A DNA stretch of 64,000 nt from Edaphochlamys debaryana (taxonomy: Eukaryota > Chlorophyta > Chlorophyceae > Chlamydomonadales), in the NCBI GenBank assembly GCA_016858145.1, contig JAEHOE010000146.1, positions 124,001 to 188,000 on the forward strand, given 5' to 3'. The notes beneath the pieces are model-generated. The model saw only the letters and a program-made list of their open reading frames with translations. It was not told the DNA's origin and did not search any database. The stretch's first letter is position 1, and each line of letters begins with the position of its first letter. Below are positions 1 to 10,800 of this stretch, one piece after another. The position numbers were made by a program, and so were the translations under genes.

Positions 1-21
1 GGGTGGCCCCCCCAACCGCAG

Positions 22-132
22 GTCAAGCACCGCTGCAATTGCACCAACCCCTTGGTCTGCGCAGAGGAGCAGGAGCTGGTGGCTAAAGCGGCAGCGGAGG
101 GCCGCATACCGCAGAACTACGTCTTGCCGTGA
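22..132 (+). CDS. Terminal exon of an FkbM-family methyltransferase gene (5' part outside window)
   Basis: A 36-codon open segment follows a CAG acceptor ending at 21 and stops with TGA at 130-132. It encodes a Cys-containing tail (HRCNCTNPLVC...) ending in NYVLP. The last exon of the complete gene at 871-5746 encodes the same tail (HRCKCTKPDIC...NYVLP) after an acceptor in the same phase, so this is the end of a tandem paralog. Bases 1-21 are intron. Nothing of the catalytic part is visible here, so the function is inferred only from the neighbour. The two tails differ at roughly a third of positions, so the duplication is not very recent. Confidence 0.8.
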   Translation, partial: VKHRCNCTNPLVCAEEQELVAKAAAEGRIPQNYVLP

Positions 133-870
133 GCCATGGCAGGCCTCCGCGCGCCAATCGCTAGGGATGGCGCCCTCATCCCCTTCTGCATCGGCGCCCA
201 CGCTCCTCGGCAGCCTCCGCCGTCCACCTCCTGGGCCGTCCCGCGAGGCCCTTCCGGGGCCTCCCGAGTGCGACCCCCCCTGGAGCCGACACCGGGTCTC
301 CTCCAGAGCGTTCCAGATAGGAGCACCTGCCGCGGCCCGCCGGAGCGCTGCTGGTTGCGACCGCGTCCTCGCCGTCGCCCCTTGGATCGACGGGGTCAGG
401 CCCCACGGGCACGGGCATCGCTGTCTTACATGCTGGATGACGCTGCCCGTCGACCGCCTTCTTCAGTTGTGGGCGGTGCTCGGCATGACTCGACAGACAC
501 GAGCTTGACACGCAGACTGCCCACGGGGGGTTGAGTGTCGGCACTGTGTATGTCGCGGCGGGTTGTTGCTGCGGCGGCCAGGCCGGACGCAATGGTGTGT
601 TTCTCTGTGAGGTTTGACATACGCAGATGGCACACGGGGTTGAGCTTATCGGGCAAGCTCGGTTGCGGCACCCCATGCAGCTGTCGGCACTAAGTTTGGG
701 TGTCAACAAAGTGGCGACTTGTATTTCTGAATACCCTTTAGCTCCCCGATATAATACTGTGTTCGCCAAGAAAGCCGGATGCACTCTAAAGCCGTTCTTT
801 CGGGCTGTTGTGTCGCTGGTCCGCGCGGCTAGACTACCTGCAACGTTCTGTTCAGAGTGACCGCCTAGAC
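133..870. other. Intergenic gap between the two FkbM genes
   Basis: Holds the 3' flank of the partial gene and the 5' flank of the next one. I see no coding exon with homologous content. A TATAAT-like hexamer at 750-755, about 116 bases before the ATG at 871, is the only promoter-like signal, and it is weak. Confidence 0.5.
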
Positions 871-3800
871 ATGACTTCACAAGCGAACAGAAGCTATGGA
901 GGAGGTCTGGTGCTCGGCTTCTGCATGTTCCTGGCAGGTGGGGCTGGAGAGCATCCAGTTGTGAAGAGCGAAGGTGGCTGGCATATTCATGCAAGCGAGG
1001 ACTCTGTTGTCGGCTTCCATCAAGTATCCGAGCCCAGGCCCCCGAACCATGCGCACGCGCGGGAACGTGGACCATCGGTCTTGCTTCGCGACCTACACAC
1101 TGCTGCGAGCTGTACAGCTTAGGGGCCATTCCGTGGCGAACCGGGCCTGTTACGTGTGTGTGTGTGGCAACACCCGCGACAACCCTGCGCCCCCCCCCCC
1201 CCTCGCCCAACTGCCGGCCTCTCGGGACTGCCGACGCGCAGTGGCCAATGCACGCATGATCCTACAGGGAGCCACAGCTGCCGTGGGAGCAGAGGGTGGG
1301 TTAGGTACAGCTACTTCAACAGCCGCAGCTTCAGGGGAGTCGTCAGGCGCAGGGGGCGCAACGATGCCTGTTGGGACCAAGACCGCCGAATCACTTGTGG
1401 TCGGAAGTGGCACAACCGGCACGCGGGAGATCTGTACCAACACGTGCAATAAGGTGAGCGGGTTTTGGAATGGCGGCGGAGGTGGCCGGGCCGTGTGGCT
1501 TTGGAAGCGAGGACGGGTGACGCTGGCGGCGCGGGCAAATTGGCGGACGGTGCTGGCGGTCGGTTCCCCACGAGGCGACCAGGGTGACCGGATGTGGTTA
1601 ACCCTGGCGCATGGCGCGACAGCAGGGTTGCTGGGGCCCAGTGCTATGCGCGCACAAGGGAGCTGCGTGGGCTGCTGAACGCAGCACAAGGCTGCACGCA
1701 CGGCCTCCGAGCTAGCGATAGTACGTACGGTACTGTTGTGCGACGTCCGCACTGGCCTGTCATCCGCGGATACCACTCTTCTGTAGCAGCACAACAGCCA
1801 TGGTTGGTCTCGGCCAACAGCCAGGCGCACGCCCTGCGTGCCTCACGGTCCTCTTCGCGTCCCTACCTAACCCTCCAGGCCAAGAACGGCATTTGCGAGG
1901 AGGGCCGCCCCGCCAAGGGGAAGCCCGCCGTGACACTGATGTTCATGACGTATTGCGATCTGGGGTGAGTAGCCAGGGCGCACCTGTGTCTTAGTCTTGG
2001 AGACGTAGCGTGTAACGGGCGACTGGATGACCCGGCTGTGCTCGTATCTTGTCACGGGCTTCCCGTGCGGGGGTAGACATGATGTTGAGCAGACGGACAG
2101 GCAAAGGGGTACTTCGGACGCCGAGTCCTCGTGCTGTTTTTGCTCGCACCCGCAGGACGGACTGCGATGACTGTGGGCCGTTTGCGACATCAGCCCCAGC
2201 CATTGAGTGGTGAGTGCCGCGGCGGCGGTGGCGTCCGCACGTGCTGACGTGTGACGGTGGGCCTGGGGTGGGGTGGGGGGCTGTGTGCAAGTCCAAACGG
2301 CCAGTTGCTCTCGCCCCTGTCCACCCACTCCCCCAGGGAGGACCCCAAAGTGGTTGGCCCAATCCGCTTCCTCCAAGCGAAGGATGTGCAGGTGTGGGCA
2401 CGAGAAGCTCGCTCATTGGGTTCCGCAGCTCCTGACGGAACACCCGGGCCGGGAACGCTCGGCAAGGGGGCCGCATCTTGCCCACGGTTGCGCTGCGAAG
2501 GGCTGGAGCCCTGGTGGCAACAGCGGAGCCTGAAAGCAGGCGCTGCTGGCATGCACACACTTGACAGCGATTTCTGCTACCTCGTCCACCCCAGCGCCAA
2601 ACCGTGCCTGTTCCTCCGCCCCAACCCACATAGGTCCGTGTGCGCCAGGCCCTCGTGCCCCCGGAGGTCAACTTCTCCTTCGCCTACACCGATCCCGCGG
2701 CGGACTTCGACGTGTCCTATCACATGGAGAGCAGCGGCGTGGTGGAGCGAGGGATAAGTATCGTAAGTCCAGTCGTGGGTGAGGTTGGGTGGCTCGTGTC
2801 GACATGGAGGCGGGTCCCTACCTGCAGACTAGGGTACAGGGGACCGGCCTTGTGTGCCACGGCTTGCAGCGCTAGGCACGCTGGCGACCTTGACTGCCCT
2901 CCCGGACCCGAGAGCAAGGGTAGCCTCGTGGTGTAGCCGACCAGCACAGTCGGTCCAGGCCTGCCTCTGTTCAATGCGGTGCACCCGTTCTGCATGCAGA
3001 TCACGTACACCCTTCTGAAGGACCGCTGCATCAAGAAAGACGGCAGCCGGGCGCTTGTCGTGGACGTGGGGGCCAACTTTGGGTGGTTCGCTGTTATGGC
3101 CGCGCGCCTAGGGTGCAGGTGTGAAGGGGCCCTGGGTGCAGGCAAGGGTAGGCAAGGGTGGACGGGCAGGGACTTCATAAGCATGGAGCTGCATGAGTAA
3201 AGTCAGGCTGCATGGGGAGCGCGGCAGCCATGCTTGGGCCGGAGCTTGTTCCTGACGGCTGAGGCTGTGCCGGGGTCTGCAAAAGCTCCTTACAGATGCG
3301 ACGGCCCGCCCCTTACCTCCCGCTCAAGCTGCACCGTCGTGCTCGTGCAGGGTCATTGGCTACGAGCCTGTTCCCCTGTTCCGCTCCTTCTTTACCTTCT
3401 CGACCCACATCAATGACCTCACGGGACTCATCGACATTCGCCCCAAAGTGGTGAGTGCGTAAAAGTTCCCTATGAGGGCAGTGGCTGCCTGCCGCTGTCA
3501 GGGAGGGTCAGGGCTACTCAGGCGGTGCTTAACGCCCGCCGTTCCATTCTTGTATCCTCCACTCCCTCCCGCCAGGTCTCCCACGAGCGGAACAAAACCA
3601 TGCAGATGGTGGTGCCTTCTAAAGGCATTTGGGGAACCGCTGGGATTGATGGACTCAACATCGACCGTGCAATCCAGGGTGAGCGGCGCGGGCGGGGACT
3701 TGAGGGCGCAGTGAACCGCTGAGGAGGCTCGAAGGTGCTCTTGACAGTGTACCGGTCAGCCCGCACGCACGCCGATGGTGATGCGAGGAAGACCTGCTTG

Positions 3801-5746
3801 TGAGGGAAGCTGACGTGGGGCTCAAGGGCGGGCGGAGGAAGCTAAGCCGCATGTGCCCGCAACCCTCCCGTGCAGCCTCGAAGGAAGAGATCGACGTGCC
3901 CAGCGTGCGATTGGAGGATGAGATCAAGGAGGACGTGCTGCTTCTCAAGGTGGAATGGGGAGGGTGCAGGGAGCCAGCTTGGGCCTACATGTCACAACTG
4001 GCCTCTATTGCACGCAGCATTGCCGCTCACCCCGCATCCGCACTTGTCCCCCACGCTGCCCGCTGCCCCCCAGGTTGACGTGGAGGGCTGGGAGTGGAGT
4101 GTGATCCAGGGCGCCGAGGGGCTTCTGAAGAACCACGTGGTCGAGAACATAATCATGGAGTACTCGCCGGGTAAGGGAGGTAGAGGGGGAGGGCACTAGG
4201 GCAGGGAGGGGAACAGGAATGGGCTCGGGGCGCCATTCGGGCGGTGACCAATGTGCCGTTGGAGGGCTTGCGGTTGCGCAGCGCCTGATGGGGGTTCTGG
4301 GGCCTGAGGTTTCTTTCGCTTCATGCCCCTGCCCCAGGCGTGCCCGAGCGCCACTTTAAGTGGGATCACATGGCGGCCACGCCACAGATGCTGGTTGATC
4401 TGATTAAGGAGTACGGCTACAGGTAGGCATGACGTTCGCAGGAATCCGAACGGCGGAAGCCCGCAAGAAAGCCTCTTGGACGGCACGCAAAGGCCCGGAT
4501 GAGAGCTTGGAAGGAGAGGTCAGACACGGATGCTACCGCCCGGCTCCGACGATGTCTTGCCTGCACTTCCCACACGCTGTCCAGGATCGGGCACATTGGC
4601 GACGCAGGCAAGCACCACGGCAATTGGGAGGACCCACTACCGGCGCTTCGGGAGGTGAGACCCATTGAATGTTGGGTGGTCCGGCGCTGGCTATGCGCTG
4701 GCTGGCTGGGCAAGCGGATGGCTACGGCCACCGTCCAACAGCGTTAGGGCAGAAGACATCGACGAAACGAGCGCTTGGGGCATGGCTGGGCCGGGGGCCT
4801 TCCTTGTGGCCGCTTTACATTGCCGTGCCCGCTCAGATCTCCATGGACAACCTGAAGTACGACGTGCACGATGTCGCACTATGGAAGGTGCGCGGAGAGG
4901 CTGAGGGAAGAGGCCTCATTTACTTCCTTGCATGTTGCTGTGCTTGCCGAATCCCTTGTGGTTGGATGTGGCGCAACGGGAAGCGGCGGAAGGCGGGCGG
5001 AAGGGGCTGGATTGCACCTTCAGGCTCTCTAGGAACCGGCCAGACCTGCCGTCACCGTTACCACTCCTGACCATCCCAAACCCCGCAGGATGCCAAGATG
5101 GCGTGCCCCTCGCCGCCAGAGCTTGCCAGGTTCCCCATGTGGGTGCTGTGCGGTGGAGTGCCCGAGGGCCTCAACCCGCGCAGCCTACGGTGAGCCTCCG
5201 AGAGGGTCGAGGGCGGGCACGCTGGGACGATGGCTGGCCCTTGTCGCCGCGGCCCTGTCCCCCGTACTTTCAACCTTTGCGCCTCGCGCATTAATCACAC
5301 GTCCCATGCGCACCCCACAGAGCTGAGATTGGCCACAACACCAACATCATCGCTGCCAAGGGCGCCTCCCTCGGTGCGCCGTACCTCAAGCTGGAGGGGC
5401 TGTCCGGCATTCTGGACCCCCACGACCCAGCCACCAAATATTTCCAGACCAACCCGTCCAATTTTGGGATGGGGAGTCGGCCGTGCTATCACCTCACAGG
5501 AGAGGTCCAGGTGCGTGGGGGCACAAGCCATAGACGGGGGCTTCAGGGGAGGGTCGCTTGCCCCGTATAGTGCGTTTTCTGGTCAACCGCTTCGCCCGCG
5601 TTCGCCTGACTCGTTGCTGGCGTCCCCACTCGCAGGTCAGGCACCGCTGTAAATGCACGAAGCCCGACATCTGCGGGGAGGAGGAGAAGCTGGTGGCCAT
5701 AGCGGCAGAGGAGGGCCGCATTGCGCACAACTACGTCCTGCCGTGA
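871..5746 (+). CDS. Secreted or Golgi-targeted FkbM-family SAM-dependent methyltransferase, 17 exons
   Basis: Exons: 871-937, 1242-1453, 1879-1964, 2156-2209, 2337-2391, 2634-2762, 3000-3118, 3351-3450, 3576-3678, 3876-3949, 4074-4170, 4338-4422, 4585-4654, 4837-4887, 5089-5189, 5321-5510, 5636-5746. Phases join to 567 aa. Residues 1-26 look like a signal peptide (GGGLVLGFCMFLAVANA), with a likely cut after ANA. Residues 87-129 hold a Cys-rich module, CTNTCNKAKNGIC...LGTDCDDCG, common in extracellular or Golgi proteins of Chlamydomonas. The FkbM methyltransferase domain follows: SAM motif I VVDVGANFGWF near 221-231, then YEPVPLFRSFF, and the family hallmark KVDVEGWEWSVIQGA near 333. FkbM enzymes usually O-methylate sugars or related hydroxyls; the substrate here is unknown. 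The first exon is the least certain part: it is chosen because it supplies the signal peptide and its phase matches exon 2, which has a strong C-rich acceptor tract. Confidence 0.88.
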
Positions 5747-6407
5747 AGTAGCGCAGGAAGACGGCTTGGGACGGCCACCTGAGATGCTTCGGCAAGTGCA
5801 TGCAGAGCCGCATGCTAGGCCCAGGGCACATGGCAAAACTGCGTGCTGTGCTACGCTGCGCTGTGGCGCTCTTGCCCTCCGGGTTGCTAAGTCGGGCTTT
5901 TGCGCAGCCAGCGCGGCTCGTTGTGGCAGCGGTACCGTAATGCTGCAGAGGTGGGACAAGCACCAGATCGGCTATGATTGCCCGTGGGGCAACGGCGAGT
6001 GCTGTCTTGCCAGATGGTCTGGTGGATTGATGTGGATAGGAGGGTGTCGGTCTCCGCGGCTCAGTTGTGGAGGGGGCGGCGTGCGGGGTTGGTGCGTGCA
6101 GCTGGGTGCGGCGGCAGCGGCGTGGTGGCTGCCCTGCCCCTTAGCATTCTGTGGGCTCAATTTTGCCTAGGCTGCGATGCGCACCATGTGGGCTAAGGTC
6201 TTGCGGGTGCATATGCGTGCGGGCCCAGGTTGGGGAAGCGGGAGCGAGTAAAGTTTTGCGCGCCGCCGAGTTTCCTTACGCGACGGAGGTGTGGTCGTCG
6301 GAACGCGAGACGTACATTATACTCTCTATACTCAATCGAGGTCGCTAAGGCTTGTGCAAGTGAGCTAGTGACCCGAGAACGCAGCTTCCGTGTCTACGTT
6401 GCACAAC
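5747..6407. other. Intergenic gap, FkbM 3' flank and sulfotransferase 5' flank
   Basis: No exon-like open segment with recognisable content. No TGTAA polyadenylation motif was found close after the stop at 5746. AT-rich stretches near 6310-6340 (TTATACTCTCTATACTC) lie about 70-100 bases before the ATG at 6408 and could be core promoter. Confidence 0.45.
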
Positions 6408-8409
6408 ATGGAGTGGCCCAAGGAGCTGACCGTGTACAAGAACCACCATATGGACAGCACCGTAAGACTGGCATAAGCCCGCTTAGGCAGACGACTGATG
6501 GCGGACCGCGAGGGCTCCCATGGCGACCTCGCGCCCTGGCCGTTTAGCAAGTCCTGACCCATGAAGCTCGGTAATTATCGGCTGTGGTTGCAGACCTGGG
6601 ACGGCTTCAAGTTCCGCGACGACGACATCATCGTGGGCTCCTGGGCCAAGTCGGGCACAACCCTTACCCAGCAGCTGGTTGGTGGGGTCGACGCGTTGTT
6701 GTGCAGGGGGTGGGCACCTCTCAAGCCCAGTGCCCTTTCCACCGCTGTGGAGAGCCGTGGAAGGCCATGAATGGAGGGGTTGGGTTAATGCCCTCTACCC
6801 CGTGCCTCTACAGGCCTCTGCCCTCTTCCCTCTGCCCCACGTCTTAACGCCCCGCCCCGCGTCCCACCCCTTCTTCTGAACGCACCCCTCCATATTCAAA
6901 CTGCCCCCGCAAGCTTCTGGGCTCTATACTGGCAACACCTCACAATGTGCGTACACCTCACCTGCCCTTCGCAGATCGGTCAGCTGATCAGCCACGGTGA
7001 CCCCAACTTCGTATCAAATGACGAGTCCCCCTGGTGGGACCTGCGCTTCCTGCCTGCTGAGGCACGGGAGGCGGTGGAGAAGCAGACGCACCGGCGGTTC
7101 CTTAAGACGCACCTGCCCGCTACGGCCCTGCCGTACGACCCACGTGTAAAGTACATCTGCTGCTACCGTGACGGGCGTGACGTGGCGTGGAGCATGCACC
7201 ACCACCACGCCTCGGTGCGAACCGTGGGCAATGCATGTCTTGAGGGAAGACATGTCTCTGACACGACATCAATAGACAAATCCGTTGATTGCAAGGGGAC
7301 CTACCCCTCTCCACACTTCTTCCTCGCAGGTGACGGACCTGTGGTATCAGCTGGTGAACGACACACCCGGCCGCGTGGGCCCGGCAATGCCCCCCTGCAA
7401 CCCCGATCAGCGCCAGTACTTTCTCGACTGGCTCCGAGGTGACGGGCAGCCGTGGTGGCCTTTCTTCAGCCACGTGCAATCGTGGTGGAACGTACGGCAC
7501 CTGCCCAACGTCATGCTCGTACACTTCAAGTGAGGGCAGGGACAGGCAGGGAGCTAGGGCTGGACGTACCGTACCGGCTGGGCCATTTAGCTTTGAGGAT
7601 TTGGTCAGAGATTCACGGTACCCAACCCACCCCTCTCCCTCCTTCCCTTGCAGCGCCCTGATCACGGACCTGCCCAGCGAGGCCCGCCGCATCGCCGCGT
7701 TCCTGGGCATCAGCGTGCCCGAGGACAAGTGGCCGGTCATCCTGGAGCACTGCAGCAAGGACTGGATGCGGGCCAACCCCGACAAGATCGGGTCCATGTT
7801 CGGGGCGTTCTGGCAGGTGCGCGGGTTTGAATGGGCTAGCTGCTAAGCACGCCTTGGCTCCGTTGTGCATGCATGCACCCAGAGCTGCGTGGACCACGAT
7901 CTTGCGGCGCTGTGCTGACATGCTTGCGCTTTCTTCTCCGCATCGTGCCCCCGCATTCTTTGACGAACGTTCAGGGCGGTATCAAGGTGAGGCATGGGCA
8001 CATTTAAGTGGGACTTAGGCTGGCGGTTGGGAGGTTGTAAGGCGGCTGGATGCCAAGTTGTAGGAAGGCTTCTATCCCCCTGTCCTCCCTGCCCACACCC
8101 TGCTCCTCCCTCCTCCGTCTCCTGCCTCCCACCCCCCAGGACTTTATCTTCAAGGGCACCAACGGCCGCTGGGCGGACACCCTCACCGCCGAGGACTGCG
8201 CAGAGTACGAGGCCAAGGCCAAGCAGGTGGGGGAGGGGAGGGGGCCCGGGTGGCAAGACCGGGGTCCCCGAGCTCCGCCTCCTGACCTACCCGTTGGCCC
8301 TCCTCGTGCTCCCTCCCGCCTCCGGCCCCCACAGGAGCTGGGTGCCGACTGCGCGACGTGGCTGGGCGGCAAGGGGCCGCTGGACGCCAAGGCGTACCCG
8401 GCCAAGTAG
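6408..8409 (+). CDS. Cytosolic PAPS-dependent sulfotransferase, copy A, 8 exons
   Basis: Exons: 6408-6461, 6594-6677, 6975-7214, 7330-7529, 7654-7816, 7975-7986, 8140-8226, 8335-8409, giving 304 aa, the usual length for cytosolic sulfotransferases (Sulfotransfer_1). The PAPS 5'-phosphosulfate loop is WAKSGTT (residues 35-41). KTHLP (90-94) carries the expected catalytic His. The 3'-phosphate motif YRDGRDVAWSMHHHH has Arg111 and Ser119. The C-terminal PAPS motif is FKGTNGRW (about 255-262). No signal peptide. Exon 6 is a 12-base micro-exon (GGIK). The donor after exon 2 is a weak GTTGGT, but the join QQL/IGQL is the one that keeps frame and matches copy B. The enzyme should transfer sulfate from PAPS to a hydroxyl of an unknown small acceptor. 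Tandem paralog at 10801-13254. Confidence 0.92.
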
Positions 8410-8540
8410 GGAGGGGCGGCGGGCGTGGCGCGGCACGGCGCAGAGCGGGTAGGGCAACAAGCAGGAGGGACGTCAGGCCAACTATCGAAGCATTGCTCAC
8501 GATGCGGGAAGGCGCGAGGCATGGCGAGACGGAGCAGGTG

Positions 8541-8545
8541 TGTAA
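8541..8545 (+). terminator. TGTAA polyadenylation signal
   Basis: TGTAA is the usual green-algal nuclear poly(A) signal. It lies 132 bases after the stop of sulfotransferase copy A, a typical distance. Confidence 0.5.
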
Positions 8546-8639
8546 GCGACGGGATGAACAAGAGGGCGCACGCAGTGGGCTGAGATGCACTGCGCTTTTC
8601 GGGGCACTAGCCGTCTCGCCGTTTTTGCCGAGGCCCCCT

Positions 8640-9009
8640 TAGACCAGGCACTTTACCTGCTCCGCTGCTAGCCTCAAACTCTTCCGTGGACCCGGGCTGA
8701 GGGCCCAAACAAAGAGCAGCGGCGGCGGAGGGGAGAGATGTAGCGGGTGGCGTGTGGGCAGAAGCGGATTGGAGACGGACATCTACTCTTTCTATCTTCT
8801 GGAGGGTGCATGTGAATGTGCGCCCAACCCAACCGGCAAAGTCCGGCATTGCGGGGTTGCGAAGGCCCCTAACTTATGGCGGCGTGGGTTCAGTCCGTGC
8901 GCTGTGGGGCGTAGTGCTTAATTGCGCGGCCCCAGTGCTGCCCGGCCTCGCGGGGTTTGGGGCTCAGCCCTTTTCCCTGTCCTGAGGAGGACAGACACAC
9001 CTTGTTGCC
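8640..9009. repeat. Dispersed repeat, copy 1
   Basis: Runs from TAGACCAGGCACT to CCTTGTTGCC and is highly similar to 51931-52345 over nearly its full length; the best block is about 270 bases from GAGATGTAGCGGG onward with only scattered changes. Copy 2 carries an extra stretch near its left end. No long open frame conserved in both, no clear terminal inverted repeats and no target duplication were found, so it is probably a fragment of a non-autonomous element. Class unknown. Confidence 0.8.
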
Positions 9010-9677
9010 GAGGGGTCATCCTTCTGTCAGTTGCTATGCTTTGAGCTTGGGGGGCTGGGGGGAGTTGCCGTTGCTTGAGCGAGAGCGGATGGCTGTGCGT
9101 GGCTTATGCGCCTGCACTGTCAATGCGTTCGGCTGCCGGCCGCCATGGATTAACCCCTCAGGACTTGAATAAGACCTGGGAGCGACGCACGGGTGGGCCG
9201 GGCTGAGAGGCCCTAGGGCGACCGTCCGGAACTGCTGAACCCAAGAACGTCGATGAGTGTGTGTGTGTGTGAGTCACTTGAACTGAGGCACGCGAGGATA
9301 GGGTGGGATGAGGTGGCGCGGTCGTGCACGACAGGCAAGATATTGGGGGACGTCTTGGGATGAGGTATGGTGCCCGGAGGGGCGGACTGGACATGTCGAA
9401 GTAGGCGGGCACCGTCGAGGCGGATTCCGCTGAGCCTGAGCCCTGTTGTTAGTGATTGTGATAGTGATCTCTTTTCGCCCCAGCCCAAAAGAGAACGTCC
9501 CTGAAAAAGAAGAAGTCCTCCTGCTCTGTTTCCCCAATGGCAGTGCTGGTATCTTCTTCTTTTCGCTCTTTTTGGCTCTTTTTTTCAAGAGCGGATTTCA
9601 GCCGTTTCCAGCCACCCGTTCTTTCTCCTAGGCAAGAAGGTTTGGGGTCTTGACAGGTCACCAATCTTGCCCAACTG

Positions 9678-9715
9678 GTACGCCGCAGGCGTACCCCAGC
9701 CAGGATCTGGGGTAC
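9678..9715. repeat. Overlapping palindromes
   Basis: GGTACGCC-gca-GGCGTACC (9678-9696) is a perfect 8-bp stem. It overlaps a second hairpin, GTACCCCAG-ccaggat-CTGGGGTAC (9691-9715), with a 9-bp stem. The two stems compete for the same bases. Role unknown. Confidence 0.6.
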
Positions 9716-10066
9716 GGATGCAGCGGAAGCGCAGGGCTAAGGGTCCAGCCGTAGATAGGGGAAGAGTGTGGGAACCCACGGGGCCCCACTCGATAAGCTC
9801 CCCACAGGTCTGCGTAGTCTGCGTAACACGCCCTACGCCACAACCAAGCGCTTCGCTTCGTTGATGTCTTCTAACCCCAGCCGGGATGCTGGGTGCGTGG
9901 GGCTGCACTCTGAAGAGAAGGCTTCGAGGAGTGTGAGGGCTGCGTGCGGTCCAGCCGAAGGGCAAGGGACGTTGGGACACGCAGGCCCTAGCCGCAATGC
10001 GGGGCCGGGTTGCAAGAGGGACATGGGGCTGCGTAGGGCATGGGGGCTGCTTGCGGCCAGCACAAC

Positions 10067-10101
10067 AAGAACGGAACGGCCTTGGTGGAAGGTCCGTTCT
10101 T
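10067..10101. repeat. Long imperfect hairpin upstream of sulfotransferase B
   Basis: AAGAACGGA pairs with TCCGTTCTT, and CCTT pairs with AAGG inside it, leaving a 4-base bulge and a GGTGG loop: 13 bp in all. It lies about 700 bases before the ATG of copy B. It may be a remnant of a small inverted-repeat element. Confidence 0.55.
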
Positions 10102-10800
10102 GCTCGTGGCAAGAAGGAAACGAGCCTTCCCGGGGGGCCGTTCTTTCAGAGCTCGGTGCGTGCGACGGGTAAGATACCAGCACTGCATGGCACCCTGTGT
10201 GCAAGCGTGTCGTATGGTGCTCGGCTTTCTGCCGCATTTGTGCCTAGGGACCCGGCGCAAGCATGTGGGCGGGGGTAGGGGCGATCAGACGGTCCCCTGT
10301 CGGGTGGAGAGGATTCCAGAGAGCTTTTTAATGTCCTGGCAGGGTCCTGATGCTTTGCGTTAAACCTAGGTGGATGTGTCTAGGCACTGTGCGGGCGGCC
10401 GAGAGTCTCGGTGTGAAGTCACAGCCGCAAGAGGCAGAGCTCCCTTGGGCGCAGCACAGGCCTGCACTGAGCGGGTCTGCGCGCCGGCCGGGTAACGGAG
10501 ATGGAAGAGAACCTGGCCACGGATGCCAAACCTACCGAAAACTTCGAGCCGGTGGCGATTGAGAAGAATGACGTGGGCGGGTAGGCGGCCATGGGGCAAG
10601 CGACGCAAGTGATGGGGAGGGCGAGTGGAACGCGAATGGCGCATGCGTGCCGTCGCGTGGCGACCAGTGCACGCGCCACCGCCATAGGCTTGCCAGCATA
10701 CCACGGATTACTTATAGCAGACTGGTACTAGTCCTGCTCGCTCCTTTGGCTTGCTAGCCAGTCCGGCATTCGCCAGAGTCGGGACACTCCGCAGGCGGCA

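Larger units (their letters stand above)
9010..10800. other. Intergenic gap between sulfotransferase copies
   Basis: No gene supported. It contains a short GT run (9256-9271), an AAGAAGAAG / CTTCTTCTT palindrome pair around 9500-9570, and two strong hairpins that are listed separately. Confidence 0.5.

Noticed and set aside
176..1210. 344-codon minus-strand frame at the left end
   Set aside because: Overlaps exon 1 of the FkbM gene, has no recognisable content and an implausible composition.
8640..9009. tRNA-derived SINE, from TGGCGTGTGGG and GGTTCAGTCC resembling A and B boxes
   Set aside because: Both boxes carry mismatches and their spacing is too large for a Pol III promoter.
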